Shown here piece after piece: positions 1 through 6,895 of a stretch of DNA of 11,734 nucleotides. Under the pieces are notes generated by a model, which was given only the letters and a program-made list of their open reading frames with translations, had not been told where the DNA came from and did not search any database. The position numbers were made by a program, and so were the translations under genes. Positions within the stretch are counted from its first letter, which is position 1; every line of letters begins with the position of its first letter. Location: positions 1 through 11,734 of the forward strand of contig DATBDZ010000439.1 of assembly GCA_036276235.1 (NCBI GenBank), given 5' to 3'. Origin of the DNA: JANWHF01 sp036276235. GTDB lineage: Bacteria; Planctomycetota; Phycisphaerae; Tepidisphaerales; Tepidisphaeraceae.

Positions 1-211
1 GACCAATTGATTACAGTCTGTCATGCGACGAACCTTTTTGTTGATAGTGCGATTGCGTGGTAACTCTCGACACTAACAGCAGAAAGGTCGTCGCGCTATA
101 GGGAACTCCACAAAAATGGGTGAGAAATGCGGGTTAGTGCAGGACGGGGAATCCGAATTCATCCGATCCGGCAGCCGGAGGCGACCAAAATTCCTCCACG
201 AACCGAAACAG
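1..211. other. Gene-free flank downstream of queF
   Basis: I see no supportable gene here. A 73-codon reading frame on the minus strand (73-294) overlaps the end of queF out of frame and has a Cys/Arg/Ser-rich composition typical of a shadow frame. A small hairpin (5-bp stem, 3-nt loop) lies at 167-179, downstream of the queF stop, but no T-run follows it on the minus strand, so I do not call a terminator. Confidence 0.5.
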
Positions 212-634
212 TTACACCCTCTTCCCGCGCGGAGCAAGATATTCCGCTGTGATCGTCGCTGAAGTCCCCCCGCGCACGGCGAAGTCGCCGACAACGCGCA
301 TGCGTCGCGGCTTCAAGAACGCCGACAGATCATCCAGAATCTGATTGGTCACGGCTTCGTAAAAAATTCCCTTGTTGCGGAACGTAAAGAAATAAAGCTT
401 GAGGCTCTTCATCTCCACGCAGAAACGATCGGGGACATACTGAATCGTGATCGTCGCGAAATCCGGCTGGCCGGTGACCGGGCAGACGCTGGTGAATTCT
501 GGAAACGCAAATTGGATGATGTAATCGCGGCCGGGCTTGGGGTTGGCGAATTTTTCGAGAACTGACGCCGGATCGTCGATCTGTTTTTGTGTGAGGATCG
601 AGCGCGTTCCCAGTTGTTTGAGCGGTGGTTGCAT
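212..634 (-). CDS. queF: NADPH-dependent 7-cyano-7-deazaguanine reductase (QueF, short type I)
   Basis: QueF reduces the nitrile of preQ0 to the aminomethyl group of preQ1 with NADPH, the last free-base step before insertion into tRNA during queuosine synthesis; it is cytosolic. The 140-residue product matches the short, unimodular (YkvM-like) form. The segment FTSVCPVTGQPDF (residues 47-59) holds the nucleophilic Cys51, which forms the thioimide with preQ0, and the acidic Asp58. The family QueF motif appears as EMKSLKLYFFTFRN (74-87), and FYE (91-93) carries the substrate-binding Glu93; the residue before it is Tyr, where B. subtilis QueF has His. The ATG at 634 is the only start giving the usual N-terminal length. 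No other queuosine gene (queC, queD, queE, tgt) is in the window, so this is a lone copy. It diverges from dnaE, and a perfect TATAAT lies 8 nt before its start. Confidence 0.95.
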   Translation of the reverse strand: MQPPLKQLGTRSILTQKQIDDPASVLEKFANPKPGRDYIIQFAFPEFTSVCPVTGQPDFATITIQYVPDRFCVEMKSLKLYFFTFRNKGIFYEAVTNQILDDLSAFLKPRRMRVVGDFAVRGGTSATITAEYLAPRGKRV

Positions 635-642
635 GGTCCGTC

Positions 643-648
643 ATTATA
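643..648 (-). promoter_or_regulatory. Putative -10 element for queF
   Basis: Read on the minus strand this is a perfect TATAAT that ends 8 nt before the queF ATG at 634. I see no good -35 hexamer at the usual 16-18 bp spacing and no Shine-Dalgarno sequence between it and the start. If used, transcription would begin at or within 1-2 nt of the start codon, giving a leaderless or near-leaderless mRNA. Confidence 0.45.
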
Positions 649-653
649 CCGCG

Positions 654-681
654 TTGCAAAGGCGAGCGGCTGCCGTACATT
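654..681 (+). promoter_or_regulatory. Putative dnaE promoter (weak -35/-10)
   Basis: TTGCAA (654-659) and TACATT (676-681) are separated by 16 bp, and each matches 4 of 6 consensus bases. The -10-like element ends 6 nt before the dnaE ATG at 688, and no Shine-Dalgarno sequence is visible. The 53-bp divergent region must serve both queF and dnaE. The call rests on weak motif matches. Confidence 0.3.
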
Positions 682-687
682 GCTGGC

Positions 688-3600
688 ATGGCTGAAGATT
701 CGTTTGTTCATCTGCACGTTCACACGCATTATTCGCTGCTCGATGGCGCCTGCCGCATCCCTGATCTGGTGAAGCGCGCCAAGCAACTGGGGATGCCGAG
801 CATCGCCATTACCGATCACGGCTGCATGTTCGGCGTAATCGAGTTTTTCAACGAATGCAAGAAGGAAGGGATCAAGCCGATCCTGGGGATGGAAGCGTAC
901 ATGGCGCCCGGCGATCGGCGCGACCGCTCCACGCCCGGCGGCACCGCCGGTGAGGCTGCGTATCACCTTTTGCTGCTGGCCGAAAATATTGAGGGATATC
1001 GCAATCTGCTGAAGCTCTCGACGACCGCATATCGCGAAGGCTTTTATTATAAGCCGCGCATCGACAAGGAAGTCTTGCGCGAATACAGCAAAGGCTTGAT
1101 CGCGACGAGCGCCTGCCTCGGCGGTGAAATTCCGTCGGCATTCCTGAAGCGGGACAAAGCCGCTGCGAAAAAAGTGGCGGAGACTTATCTCGAAATCTTC
1201 GGGCCGGATCGTTTCTTCATCGAAGTGCAGAAGCATGTCGCTGAGCAGGACATCGTCAATCCGGAATTGGCTGACCTGGCCGGCCGCCTGGGTTGCGGCC
1301 TGGTCGCAACCAACGATGTTCACTTCCTCAATAAAGACGATCATTTCGCGCACGATGTGCTCTGCTGCATCAGCATGGGCCGCCTGATCACCGATGAAGG
1401 CCGGCTGAAATATCCAACCGAACTGTATCTGAAGAGCACTCAGGAAATGCGCGATGTGCTGGGCCAATACGACGGCGCGATCGACAACACGCTGCGCATC
1501 GCCCAGATGTGCAACATCGAGCTGGATTTCTCGAAGAAGTATTCGCCGGTGTATCGGGTGCCGGCGGAAAAATTGCGACGCGGGGATGGGCACCAAACGA
1601 GGATGGAAGATGGAGGATCGAGGATAGCGGAGGCACTGCCTCCATCCTCCATCCTCAATCCTCCATCCTCGTCTTCCTCCGTCCTTGCGTCCCCGTCGTC
1701 CTCACCGATCCCCGACGACGAAGTGTATCTCCGCCAACTGTGCGAAGAGGGCCTCACCTGGCGCTACGGATCAAGCGCCGTCTCTCCCGAAATTCGCCAG
1801 CGGCTGGATTACGAGCTTTCGATTATCGCGAAGAAAAATTTCTGCTCTTACTTCCTGATCGTCTGGGACTTCTGCAATTTCGCGCGCGACAATGGAATTC
1901 CCGTCGGCGCGCGCGGCAGCGGCGTGGGCACCATGGTCGGCTATCTGCTGGGTCTCTGCGATGTCGATCCGATCAAATACAACCTGCTCTTCGAGCGGTT
2001 CATGGACCCCAGCCGCAATGAGATGCCCGATATCGACATCGATATCTGCCAGGAGGGCCGCCAGAAAATCATCGATTACGTGCGGCAGAAATATGGCCAT
2101 GTTGCGCAGATCATCACCTTCGGAACATTGGCAGCCCGCGCGGTGTGCAAGGACGTCGGCCGCGTGATGGGCGTGCCGTTGGCGGTAACCGACCGCCTGA
2201 CCAAGCTGATTCCCGGCACTCCCGGCATGAAGCTGGACAAGGCGCTGGAACAATCGCCTGATCTGATGGAATTGTACAAGAGCGATGGGCAGATCAAGCA
2301 AATTATCGATATCGGCAAACGCCTCGAAGGCCTCTGCCGCAATGCCGGCTGCCACGCGGCGGGCGTCATCATCGCCGACCAACCCCTGGAGAATTTCGCG
2401 CCGCTCTATCGCGACAGCGACGGGAACATCCTGACGCAATTTGAAGGCCCGATCGCCGAGAAAGTCGGCCTGCTCAAGATGGATTTCCTGGGCCTGCGCA
2501 CGCTGACGACGCTTACGCGATCGATCGATTTGGAAAAACACACGCGCGAATCGCGGCCGGTGAAATGGTCGCCCAATCAGCCGCCCCCTCCGCTGGATGG
2601 GCAAGGCCGCATCGATATCGAGAAAATCGATCTCGCGGACAAAAACATCCTGGCCCTCTTCTGCCGCGGCGAAACCAAAGGCATCTTCCAGTTTGAATCC
2701 GGCGGCATGCAGGACCTGCTGATGAAGATGCAGCCCGACCGCATCGAAGACCTCATCGCCGCCAATGCGCTCTACCGCCCCGGCCCGATGGAGTTGATCC
2801 CGCTGTATTGCAACCGCAAGCACGGCAAGGAGCCGGTGCCCAAGGTGCATCCGATCATGGATAAGATCCTCGAGGAAACCTACGGAATTATGGTTTACCA
2901 GGAAGAAGTAATGCAGATCTTCAACCAGCTCGGCGGGATCGAGCTGAGTAATGCTTACAAGTTGATTAAGGCGATCAGCAAAAAGACCGCCGACGTCATC
3001 GCCAAGTTCAAACCGGATTTCATCAAGGGGACGATGAGCAAAGGTGTTAGCCAGGAGAAGGCGGAGGAAATCTTCGATCTGATTTTGAAGTTTGGCGGTT
3101 ACGGTTTCAATAAATCGCACTCGACCCGCTACGCGATCATCGCTTTCCAGACCGCGTACATGAAGACCTATCACCCGGTCGAATACATGTCGGCAATGCT
3201 CACCTTCGAAATCGGATCGACCGACAAAGTCGTCGAATACATCGAGGAATGCCGACGGCTGACGCTTCCGGATGGGCGCAAAGGGATCAAGGTGTTGCCG
3301 CCCGATGTGAATGTTTCGGACAAGGATTTCACGCCGATCTATATTGTGCCGGAAGGCGCGAAGACCAAGAAACGCAAGGCCGCGCCGGCGGTCGAGGGCG
3401 TGATCCGCTTCGGAATGATGGCGGTGCGCGGCGTCGGCGAGAAAGCCGTCGAGGCGATCATCGCCGAGCGCAAAGCGCGCGGCGATTTTACGAGCCTCTT
3501 CGACTTCACCGAACGCGTGGAGATGCGCCAGGTGACGCGCTCCACGCTCGAAGCGTTGATCAAATGCGGCGCATTCTCCTCCACCGGCGCGCGGCGTTCG

Positions 3601-4548
3601 CAATTGCTTGCAGCCCTCGATCGCGCCGTCGAGATGGGCCAGCAGCTCCAGCAGGATAAGCGCAGCGGACAGACGCAGCTCTTCGGCGCGCCGGCCCCCG
3701 CCGCCGGCGCGGCTCGCCGCATCGGCGGCGACGCCCTCCCCGACGCCGACGAACTGGCCGACGCCGAGCTGCTCAAATTCGAGAAGGAGCTGCTCGGCTT
3801 CTACATCACCAGCCATCCGCTCACCGAGCATCAGGCGGCGATCGAGCATTACTCCACCGCCAGCACCAAGGATGTCCTGACGATCTCCGAAGGCACGGAA
3901 GTAACGATCGGCGGGATGATCAACCGCGTGAAAAAGAGCCTCACCAAAAACGGCCGCTCCGCCGGCCAGCAGATGGCGATGATCACGGTCGAAGACCTGG
4001 AAGGCCAGATCGACGCGGTGCTCTTCGCCGAGACGCTGGCGGATGTTCTAAAACGCTATCCGGATTGCGTATCGCCCGAGCGAATCATCTTCATGCGCGG
4101 GAAAGTAGATCGCCGGCGCGAATCGCCGAACATCATCGTCGCGGAAATGATTCCGGTAGAGGAATCAATCGGCCGCCTGACAACGGCCGTCGCGATCAAA
4201 CTGGAACCCACGCGGCATAGCTCAACTACCATAAGCGAAGTAGAGAAAGCGCTCGGCGAGCACAAAGGAAACACAGAAGTCTACGTGCAAGTCGCCAGCG
4301 CCCAGCGCAGCATCTCCATGCGGCTGGACCGCGACAGATTCGTCCGCCCCAGCCGCAATCTGATCGACGATCTGGAATTGGTGCTAGGCCCCGGCAGCGT
4401 CCAAGCCTGCGGCGCGGGAAGCAAGCGGAGAAAGAAGATCGCCCAGCAGCAGGCGCTGTTTAAGGATGCGGAGGCGGTGGTGAGCGAGCCGGTGGCGCAG
4501 GAGATTCCGCCGCCGCCCGATATGGATATGGAATTGATTGATAATTGA
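688..4548 (+). CDS. dnaE: DNA polymerase III subunit alpha (replicative, PHP-containing)
   Basis: This is the catalytic subunit of the replicative polymerase. The ATG at 688 gives the classic N-terminus (HLHVHTHYS at 8-16) and 1286 residues, about 100 more than most DnaE proteins. The PHP domain spans roughly 5-280 with metal-site motifs present: HxH at 10-12, DHG at 43-45, SACLGG, and NDVH near the end, so it may be an active proofreading or pyrophosphatase centre. The polymerase palm carries PDIDIDIC (Asp448, 450, 452) and KMDFLGLRTL (Asp599), the expected catalytic Asp set. Also present are the finger motifs NALYRPGPM and YGFNKSHS, a helix-hairpin-helix region, an OB-fold (EVTIGGMINRVKKS) and a C-terminal tail. 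Residues about 297-335 are a Ser/Pro-rich insert between the PHP domain and the palm, encoded by a palindromic repeat. A second Pro-rich extension lies near GQGRIDIEKIDL. The gene converges on the downstream toxin-like gene with a 15-bp gap. Confidence 0.97.
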   Translation: MAEDSFVHLHVHTHYSLLDGACRIPDLVKRAKQLGMPSIAITDHGCMFGVIEFFNECKKEGIKPILGMEAYMAPGDRRDRSTPGGTAGEAAYHLLLLAENIEGYRNLLKLSTTAYREGFYYKPRIDKEVLREYSKGLIATSACLGGEIPSAFLKRDKAAAKKVAETYLEIFGPDRFFIEVQKHVAEQDIVNPELADLAGRLGCGLVATNDVHFLNKDDHFAHDVLCCISMGRLITDEGRLKYPTELYLKSTQEMRDVLGQYDGAIDNTLRIAQMCNIELDFSKKYSPVYRVPAEKLRRGDGHQTRMEDGGSRIAEALPPSSILNPPSSSSSVLASPSSSPIPDDEVYLRQLCEEGLTWRYGSSAVSPEIRQRLDYELSIIAKKNFCSYFLIVWDFCNFARDNGIPVGARGSGVGTMVGYLLGLCDVDPIKYNLLFERFMDPSRNEMPDIDIDICQEGRQKIIDYVRQKYGHVAQIITFGTLAARAVCKDVGRVMGVPLAVTDRLTKLIPGTPGMKLDKALEQSPDLMELYKSDGQIKQIIDIGKRLEGLCRNAGCHAAGVIIADQPLENFAPLYRDSDGNILTQFEGPIAEKVGLLKMDFLGLRTLTTLTRSIDLEKHTRESRPVKWSPNQPPPPLDGQGRIDIEKIDLADKNILALFCRGETKGIFQFESGGMQDLLMKMQPDRIEDLIAANALYRPGPMELIPLYCNRKHGKEPVPKVHPIMDKILEETYGIMVYQEEVMQIFNQLGGIELSNAYKLIKAISKKTADVIAKFKPDFIKGTMSKGVSQEKAEEIFDLILKFGGYGFNKSHSTRYAIIAFQTAYMKTYHPVEYMSAMLTFEIGSTDKVVEYIEECRRLTLPDGRKGIKVLPPDVNVSDKDFTPIYIVPEGAKTKKRKAAPAVEGVIRFGMMAVRGVGEKAVEAIIAERKARGDFTSLFDFTERVEMRQVTRSTLEALIKCGAFSSTGARRSQLLAALDRAVEMGQQLQQDKRSGQTQLFGAPAPAAGAARRIGGDALPDADELADAELLKFEKELLGFYITSHPLTEHQAAIEHYSTASTKDVLTISEGTEVTIGGMINRVKKSLTKNGRSAGQQMAMITVEDLEGQIDAVLFAETLADVLKRYPDCVSPERIIFMRGKVDRRRESPNIIVAEMIPVEESIGRLTTAVAIKLEPTRHSSTTISEVEKALGEHKGNTEVYVQVASAQRSISMRLDRDRFVRPSRNLIDDLELVLGPGSVQACGAGSKRRKKIAQQQALFKDAEAVVSEPVAQEIPPPPDMDMELIDN
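1577..1691. repeat. Palindromic low-complexity element inserted in frame in dnaE
   Basis: The left half (about 1577-1635) is purine-rich with repeated GGAGGAT/GGATGGA units. The right half (1637-1691) is pyrimidine-rich with ATCCTCC units. The two are imperfect reverse complements around position 1636: AGGCA (1631-1635) faces TGCCT (1637-1641), and GACGC (1577-1581) faces GCGTC (1687-1691). It is read in frame as dnaE residues about 297-335, low-complexity with Ser, Pro and Gly runs, exactly where other DnaE proteins have a short PHP-to-palm linker. The composition differs sharply from the rest of dnaE. It resembles in principle the Rickettsia palindromic elements known to insert in frame into genes, but I recognise no named family. 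Confidence 0.75.
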
Positions 4549-4563
4549 ATGGCAGGCAACGGT

Positions 4564-4923
4564 TCAGTGCCGTGGCGCTGTAAGCTGATGCACGGTGCCA
4601 TCGGATTGGATGACGTATAACAGGCGATCAAGAGGAGATTGCAACAGCTTTAAGACAAGAGCAGCAAACGGAATCAACGCTGGCAGCGCATTTGACACGC
4701 TGTCGAGCACGATGATCGGCATTGGCAGCGTTGCAAGATTCTGCTCGTGCTCCAACTTTTTGTCGATGCTCAGGAATGCCTCAAAGCCGTCATCCGCGGC
4801 GGCGCGAATTAGGGCGCCATTCTCAAGCTTCTCCCAACCCATTTCTCGCGTCGTTTGAACATCATGGCCCAAGAGATGTTTTCGGAACCGGCGGTCGACG
4901 TTGTGGTCGAACAGGATTCTCAA
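4564..4923 (-). CDS. DUF5615 PIN-like protein, probable toxin of a TA-type pair
   Basis: The 119-residue product begins MRILFDHNVDRRFRKHLLGH, the usual opening of DUF5615 (PIN-like, Mut7-C-related) proteins: an acidic residue and Asn in the first strand, followed by GHDV and later LSIDKKLEHEQN. PIN-like proteins are generally metal-dependent RNases, and those beside DUF433 genes are considered toxins; activity here is inferred. The start is TTG at 4923, overlapping the TGA of the upstream DUF433 gene (TTGA, 4920-4923). A GGAG (4929-4932) sits 5 nt before it, so the start is well supported and translation is probably coupled. The acidic set is Asp6, Asp40/41-like positions and Asp54; I cannot confirm that all catalytic acids are present. 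The gene converges on dnaE and ends 15 bp from the dnaE stop. Confidence 0.8.
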   Translation of the reverse strand: MRILFDHNVDRRFRKHLLGHDVQTTREMGWEKLENGALIRAAADDGFEAFLSIDKKLEHEQNLATLPMPIIVLDSVSNALPALIPFAALVLKLLQSPLDRLLYVIQSDGTVHQLTAPRH

Positions 4924-5228
4924 AGTTTCTCCAAGTCGCTCAGCAGGTCTTCGCCGGCAAGGTCGAGGACGGCCAGCGCTTGCTCGCGCGTGACGCCTTC
5001 AAAACCATCCAGGAATTCGTCAAGGGTTTCGCCGGCGGACAGCGAATCGAAGAGGTTTTTCAGCGGGACGCGCGTACCATAAAAGCACGGCGCGCCGCTG
5101 ACGCGCTTGGGGTTAATCCAGACGAGGCCGAATAACGGATGGCCGGCCTGGATCTTGTCCCCTTCCAGAAGTTTTGGATCGAGCGGCTCGATATGCAGGA
5201 GCGGCGGACGATGGATTGTGCTGAGCAT
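4920..5228 (-). CDS. DUF433 protein, probable antitoxin of a TA-type pair
   Basis: This is a 102-residue protein whose C-terminal two thirds match DUF433: INPKRVSGAPCFYGTRVPL, then a leucine-rich helix with the SAGETLDEFLDGFEGVTREQ pattern. DUF433 proteins are winged or helix-turn-helix DNA-binding-like antitoxins commonly encoded just upstream of DUF5615 or PIN toxins. The N-terminal ~35 residues (MLSTIHRPPLLHIEPLDP onward) extend beyond the usual domain and may be an extra fold or toxin-binding tail. I use the ATG at 5228, which has GAGG 4 nt before it; a longer frame reaches 5294 but its extra residues look unrelated to the family. The pair is co-directional with a 4-bp overlap, the usual TA operon layout with antitoxin first and autoregulation expected. 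No operator is identified. Confidence 0.8.
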   Translation of the reverse strand: MLSTIHRPPLLHIEPLDPKLLEGDKIQAGHPLFGLVWINPKRVSGAPCFYGTRVPLKNLFDSLSAGETLDEFLDGFEGVTREQALAVLDLAGEDLLSDLEKL

Positions 5229-5310
5229 CGCGAACCTCGCAAGTTTCAGTTTTGTCGAGCCAATGAAGCAATGGCCGCTACCCAAGTTTAGCACCTACGC
5301 GCGTGTTCGC

Positions 5311-5330
5311 CCACATGGATCGCCATGTGG
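5311..5330. other. Perfect hairpin between the oxidase subunit gene and the TA module
   Basis: An 8-bp perfect stem (CCACATGG / CCATGTGG) with a 4-nt loop lies 37 bp beyond the stop of the minus-strand oxidase gene (5368) and about 80 bp before the DUF433 start. No T-run follows on the minus strand, so it is not a canonical intrinsic terminator. It could be a transcript-stabilising hairpin, a Rho-linked 3' end or a regulator site. The rest of 5229-5367 shows no gene. Confidence 0.4.
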
Positions 5331-5367
5331 ACCATCGGCGGAACCTTCCCGTTTCCCCATTCCAGCA

Positions 5368-6018
5368 TCATCTCGTCAACCAAAACGTGGTAAACATCAC
5401 GATCCAGACGATATCCAGAAAATGCCAGTAAAGCGTGGCGTGGCGGACGGGGGAATAGTGTTCGTGGTCGTAACGGCCCTGCATGCCGCGCACGACGATG
5501 CGGACCAGGGCGATGATGCCGCCGACGACGTGCAGGGCGTGGAGAAGTATGAGGACGAAGACCAGGCCGTAGAGTGCGGTGCCGCTGGTGCTGGATTGCA
5601 GCGTCTTGTGCATCGAGAGCAGCCGCGCCATCGCGGGGGATTGGACGGCGATGAATCCTGCCGCCAATATTAATGCGATCCCGAGCCACAATCGGAACGG
5701 CAGCTGATGCTCATGCTGAACCGCATCGGTCGCGCGCCACAGCGCGAAGCTGACGCCGATGACCAGGCAGGTGCTGATCCACAATTCCCGCGGAAGATGC
5801 AGGGTGCCCAGCGGCACCGCCTCGCGGCCGGCTTGCGGGTTATTCGCGCTGTTCAGGCGAATCAGGATGTACCCAACCAAACTGGCGGCGAAGAGCATCG
5901 TCAGCGACGCGAGGAACAGCCACACGCCGATCGTCGTCAGTTGCGGCGAGCCTTCGCGCAGCCGCCGCGGCGGCCCCGCGAGCGGGTCGGACGTGTCGTC
6001 AGTGGTCATCGAGCGCAT
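5368..6018 (-). CDS. Cytochrome c oxidase subunit III family protein (CoxC/NorE-like), isolated
   Basis: The product (216 aa from ATG 6018, 213 aa from ATG 6009) has five predicted membrane helices: WLFLASLTMLFAASLVGYIL; LWISTCLVIGVSFAL; WLGIALILAAGFIAV; LYGLVFVLILLHALHVVGGI; and a last helix containing YWHFLDIVWIVMF. The LLHALHVVGG helix and the YWHFLDIVW motif near the C-terminus are diagnostic of heme-copper oxidase subunit III. The usual role is to stabilise subunit I and help proton uptake or assembly. No subunit I, subunit II, cytochrome c or heme-synthesis gene lies in the window, so it might instead be a NorE-like orphan of nitric oxide reductase type. Start choice is open: neither ATG has a clear ribosome-binding site, and the region upstream is only 54-63 bp to the divergent gene. 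The last 5 residues before TGA (5368) are typical for this family. Confidence 0.88.
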   Translation of the reverse strand: MRSMTTDDTSDPLAGPPRRLREGSPQLTTIGVWLFLASLTMLFAASLVGYILIRLNSANNPQAGREAVPLGTLHLPRELWISTCLVIGVSFALWRATDAVQHEHQLPFRLWLGIALILAAGFIAVQSPAMARLLSMHKTLQSSTSGTALYGLVFVLILLHALHVVGGIIALVRIVVRGMQGRYDHEHYSPVRHATLYWHFLDIVWIVMFTTFWLTR

Positions 6019-6057
6019 TCTCGGGTTTTTAGGCGCGGAGTCCAACGGGAGAAAAAG

Positions 6058-6063
6058 TAGAAT
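6058..6063 (+). promoter_or_regulatory. Possible -10 element for the 6073 gene
   Basis: TAGAAT matches 5 of 6 bases of the -10 consensus and ends 9 nt before the ATG at 6073, with no convincing -35 at 16-18 bp upstream and only a weak GGGA-type Shine-Dalgarno candidate between. If real, the leader would be only a few nucleotides long. Confidence 0.25.
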
Positions 6064-6072
6064 GGGATCGAG

Positions 6073-6441
6073 ATGAAGCCGGAATTCCAGGAGATCTTCG
6101 AGCGACTGCGCGCGATTTTGCAGAAGAACGCCGGTCGGCTGACGGCACAGCAGCCTAAGCCGACGCAATTCTGTCTGGTCGGCGGGCGGCATCCGAAACA
6201 CAAGACGCCGATGCCGATCGCCTGGGTGCAGATCGGCAAGAACTACGTCAGCTATCACCTGATGCCTGTCTACGCACATCCCAGGCTTCTGGCAGGCTAT
6301 TCGGACAAACTGAAGGCGCGCATGCAGGGGAAATCGTGCTTCAACTTTAAGGTGCGGGATGATGCGATGTTTGAGGAACTAGACCGCCTAACGGCGGAAG
6401 GCTTTGTGGCATTCGCCAAGGCGGGATACATGAAGGCGTGA
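6073..6441 (+). CDS. Uncharacterised small protein, possible DUF1801/YdhG-like fold
   Basis: A 122-residue soluble protein with no signal peptide or membrane helix. I do not recognise it with certainty. The middle (AWVQIGKNYVSYHLMPVYAH, residues 57-76) followed by a LARMQGKSCFNFK-type segment and an EL..LT..GF tail resembles the general layout of the YdhG/YjbR-type (DUF1801) alpha-beta fold: aromatic strand, a small basic motif, then a short strand before a C-terminal helix. That relation is inference from pattern, not a firm match. The coding frame is open throughout, the composition matches its neighbours and its stop is followed by a repeat-rich gap. It is divergent from the oxidase gene with a 54-63 bp intergenic region. 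Confidence 0.7.
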   Translation: MKPEFQEIFERLRAILQKNAGRLTAQQPKPTQFCLVGGRHPKHKTPMPIAWVQIGKNYVSYHLMPVYAHPRLLAGYSDKLKARMQGKSCFNFKVRDDAMFEELDRLTAEGFVAFAKAGYMKA

Positions 6442-6582
6442 ATCATTGTGCGTGGGGTGCGAGGCAAGTTTTTCAAGGACTGTTCTTCCCTCCGGATATT
6501 TCCAACATCGCACATCCGCGGTAACTCTATTTCATGGAGACTCTTGCTGCTGGATTTGGGTTGTCCACCAGGCTCGAGAGCT

Positions 6583-6658
6583 GTCATGCTGAGGTACTCC
6601 GAAGCATCTGGCTCATTCTTGCGATCCGGCCAGATGCTTCGGAGTACCTCAGCATGAC
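6583..6658. repeat. REP-like palindrome, type A (full copy)
   Basis: Two 30-nt arms (6583-6612 and 6629-6658) are perfect reverse complements separated by a 16-nt spacer. Each arm is itself a small hairpin: ATGCT (6586-6590), a 12-nt loop GAGGTACTCCGA (6591-6602), then AGCAT (6603-6607). An identical 30-nt arm reappears at 11704-11733. It is intergenic, between the 6073 gene and the metallophosphatase. It resembles REP/BIME elements in general design. Confidence 0.85.
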
Positions 6659-6852
6659 GGTCGTCTCGAATTCCTGAATATAAATTGCGCGTGGGTGGTT
6701 CTGGTGCCACCATCGACGTGGACTGCGGCGCTGAGTTAAAGTGTTCGAAGCATGGCCGTCGTGGAGAAACACGGATTGATTCGAATACGCTTTATTAAAA
6801 GCGGTGAGCCCTCCAACGTCATTGAAGGGTATCCGACATGTCGCGCACCCGG

Positions 6853-6893
6853 CCCCTCACCCCTGCCCTCTCCCCCGAGTACTGGGGAGAGGG
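6853..6893. repeat. REP-like palindrome, type C (copy C1)
   Basis: The core stem CCCTCTCCCC (6866-6875) pairs with GGGGAGAGGG (6884-6893) across an 8-nt loop CGAGTACT, preceded by a CCCCTCACCCCTG-type tail at 6853-6865. It matches two further copies at 10257-10300 and 10344-10385 and the widespread CCCTCACCC / GAGTAC / GGGAGAGGG repeat type seen in many bacterial genomes. It sits at the very start of the phosphatase gene, so its right arm doubles as ribosome-binding sequence. Confidence 0.85.
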
Positions 6894-6895
6894 AG
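6884..6895 (+). promoter_or_regulatory. Repeat-derived ribosome-binding site for the 6896 gene
   Basis: GGGGAGAGGGAG directly precedes the TTG at 6896. GGGGAG (6884-6889) is 6 nt from the start codon, a good Shine-Dalgarno distance. The bases belong to the right arm of the type C palindrome, so the hairpin could mask the site in mRNA. The placement decides the TTG start over ATG 6752. Confidence 0.5.

Larger units (their letters stand above)
6442..6895. other. Repeat-rich spacer before the metallophosphatase
   Basis: No convincing gene lies between 6441 and the start at 6896. Reading frames here (for example 6448-6657 plus, 6297-6713 minus) are short, and several are made largely of repeat sequence. 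The stretch holds one full palindrome (6583-6658) and a C-type palindrome (6853-6893). In frame with the phosphatase there is an upstream ATG at 6752; the residues it would add are partly repeat-derived, so I place the start at 6896. Confidence 0.5.

Noticed and set aside
167..179. Small hairpin downstream of queF as an intrinsic terminator
   Set aside because: Stem of only 5 bp and no T-run on the minus strand.
1771..3849. A 692-codon open frame on the minus strand antisense to dnaE (also a 395-codon frame at 409-1596)
   Set aside because: dnaE has clear catalytic motifs throughout the same region on the plus strand. The antisense frames are the usual shadow in GC-rich coding DNA and show no recognisable domain.
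5288..5689. A 133-codon frame on the minus strand overlapping the oxidase gene, and plus-strand frames such as 5107-5673 and 5707-6060
   Set aside because: The overlapping frame at 5368-6018 encodes a complete five-helix oxidase subunit III family protein, so the others are shadows.
6743..6754. Short similarity (CGAAGCAT then GGCC) to the type A repeat near the upstream ATG 6752
   Set aside because: Only about 12 bases match and there is no inverted partner, so it may be chance.
6752..6895. N-terminal extension of the phosphatase to ATG 6752
   Set aside because: No good ribosome-binding site; part of the added segment is encoded by a type C repeat; the signal peptide begins naturally after TTG 6896.
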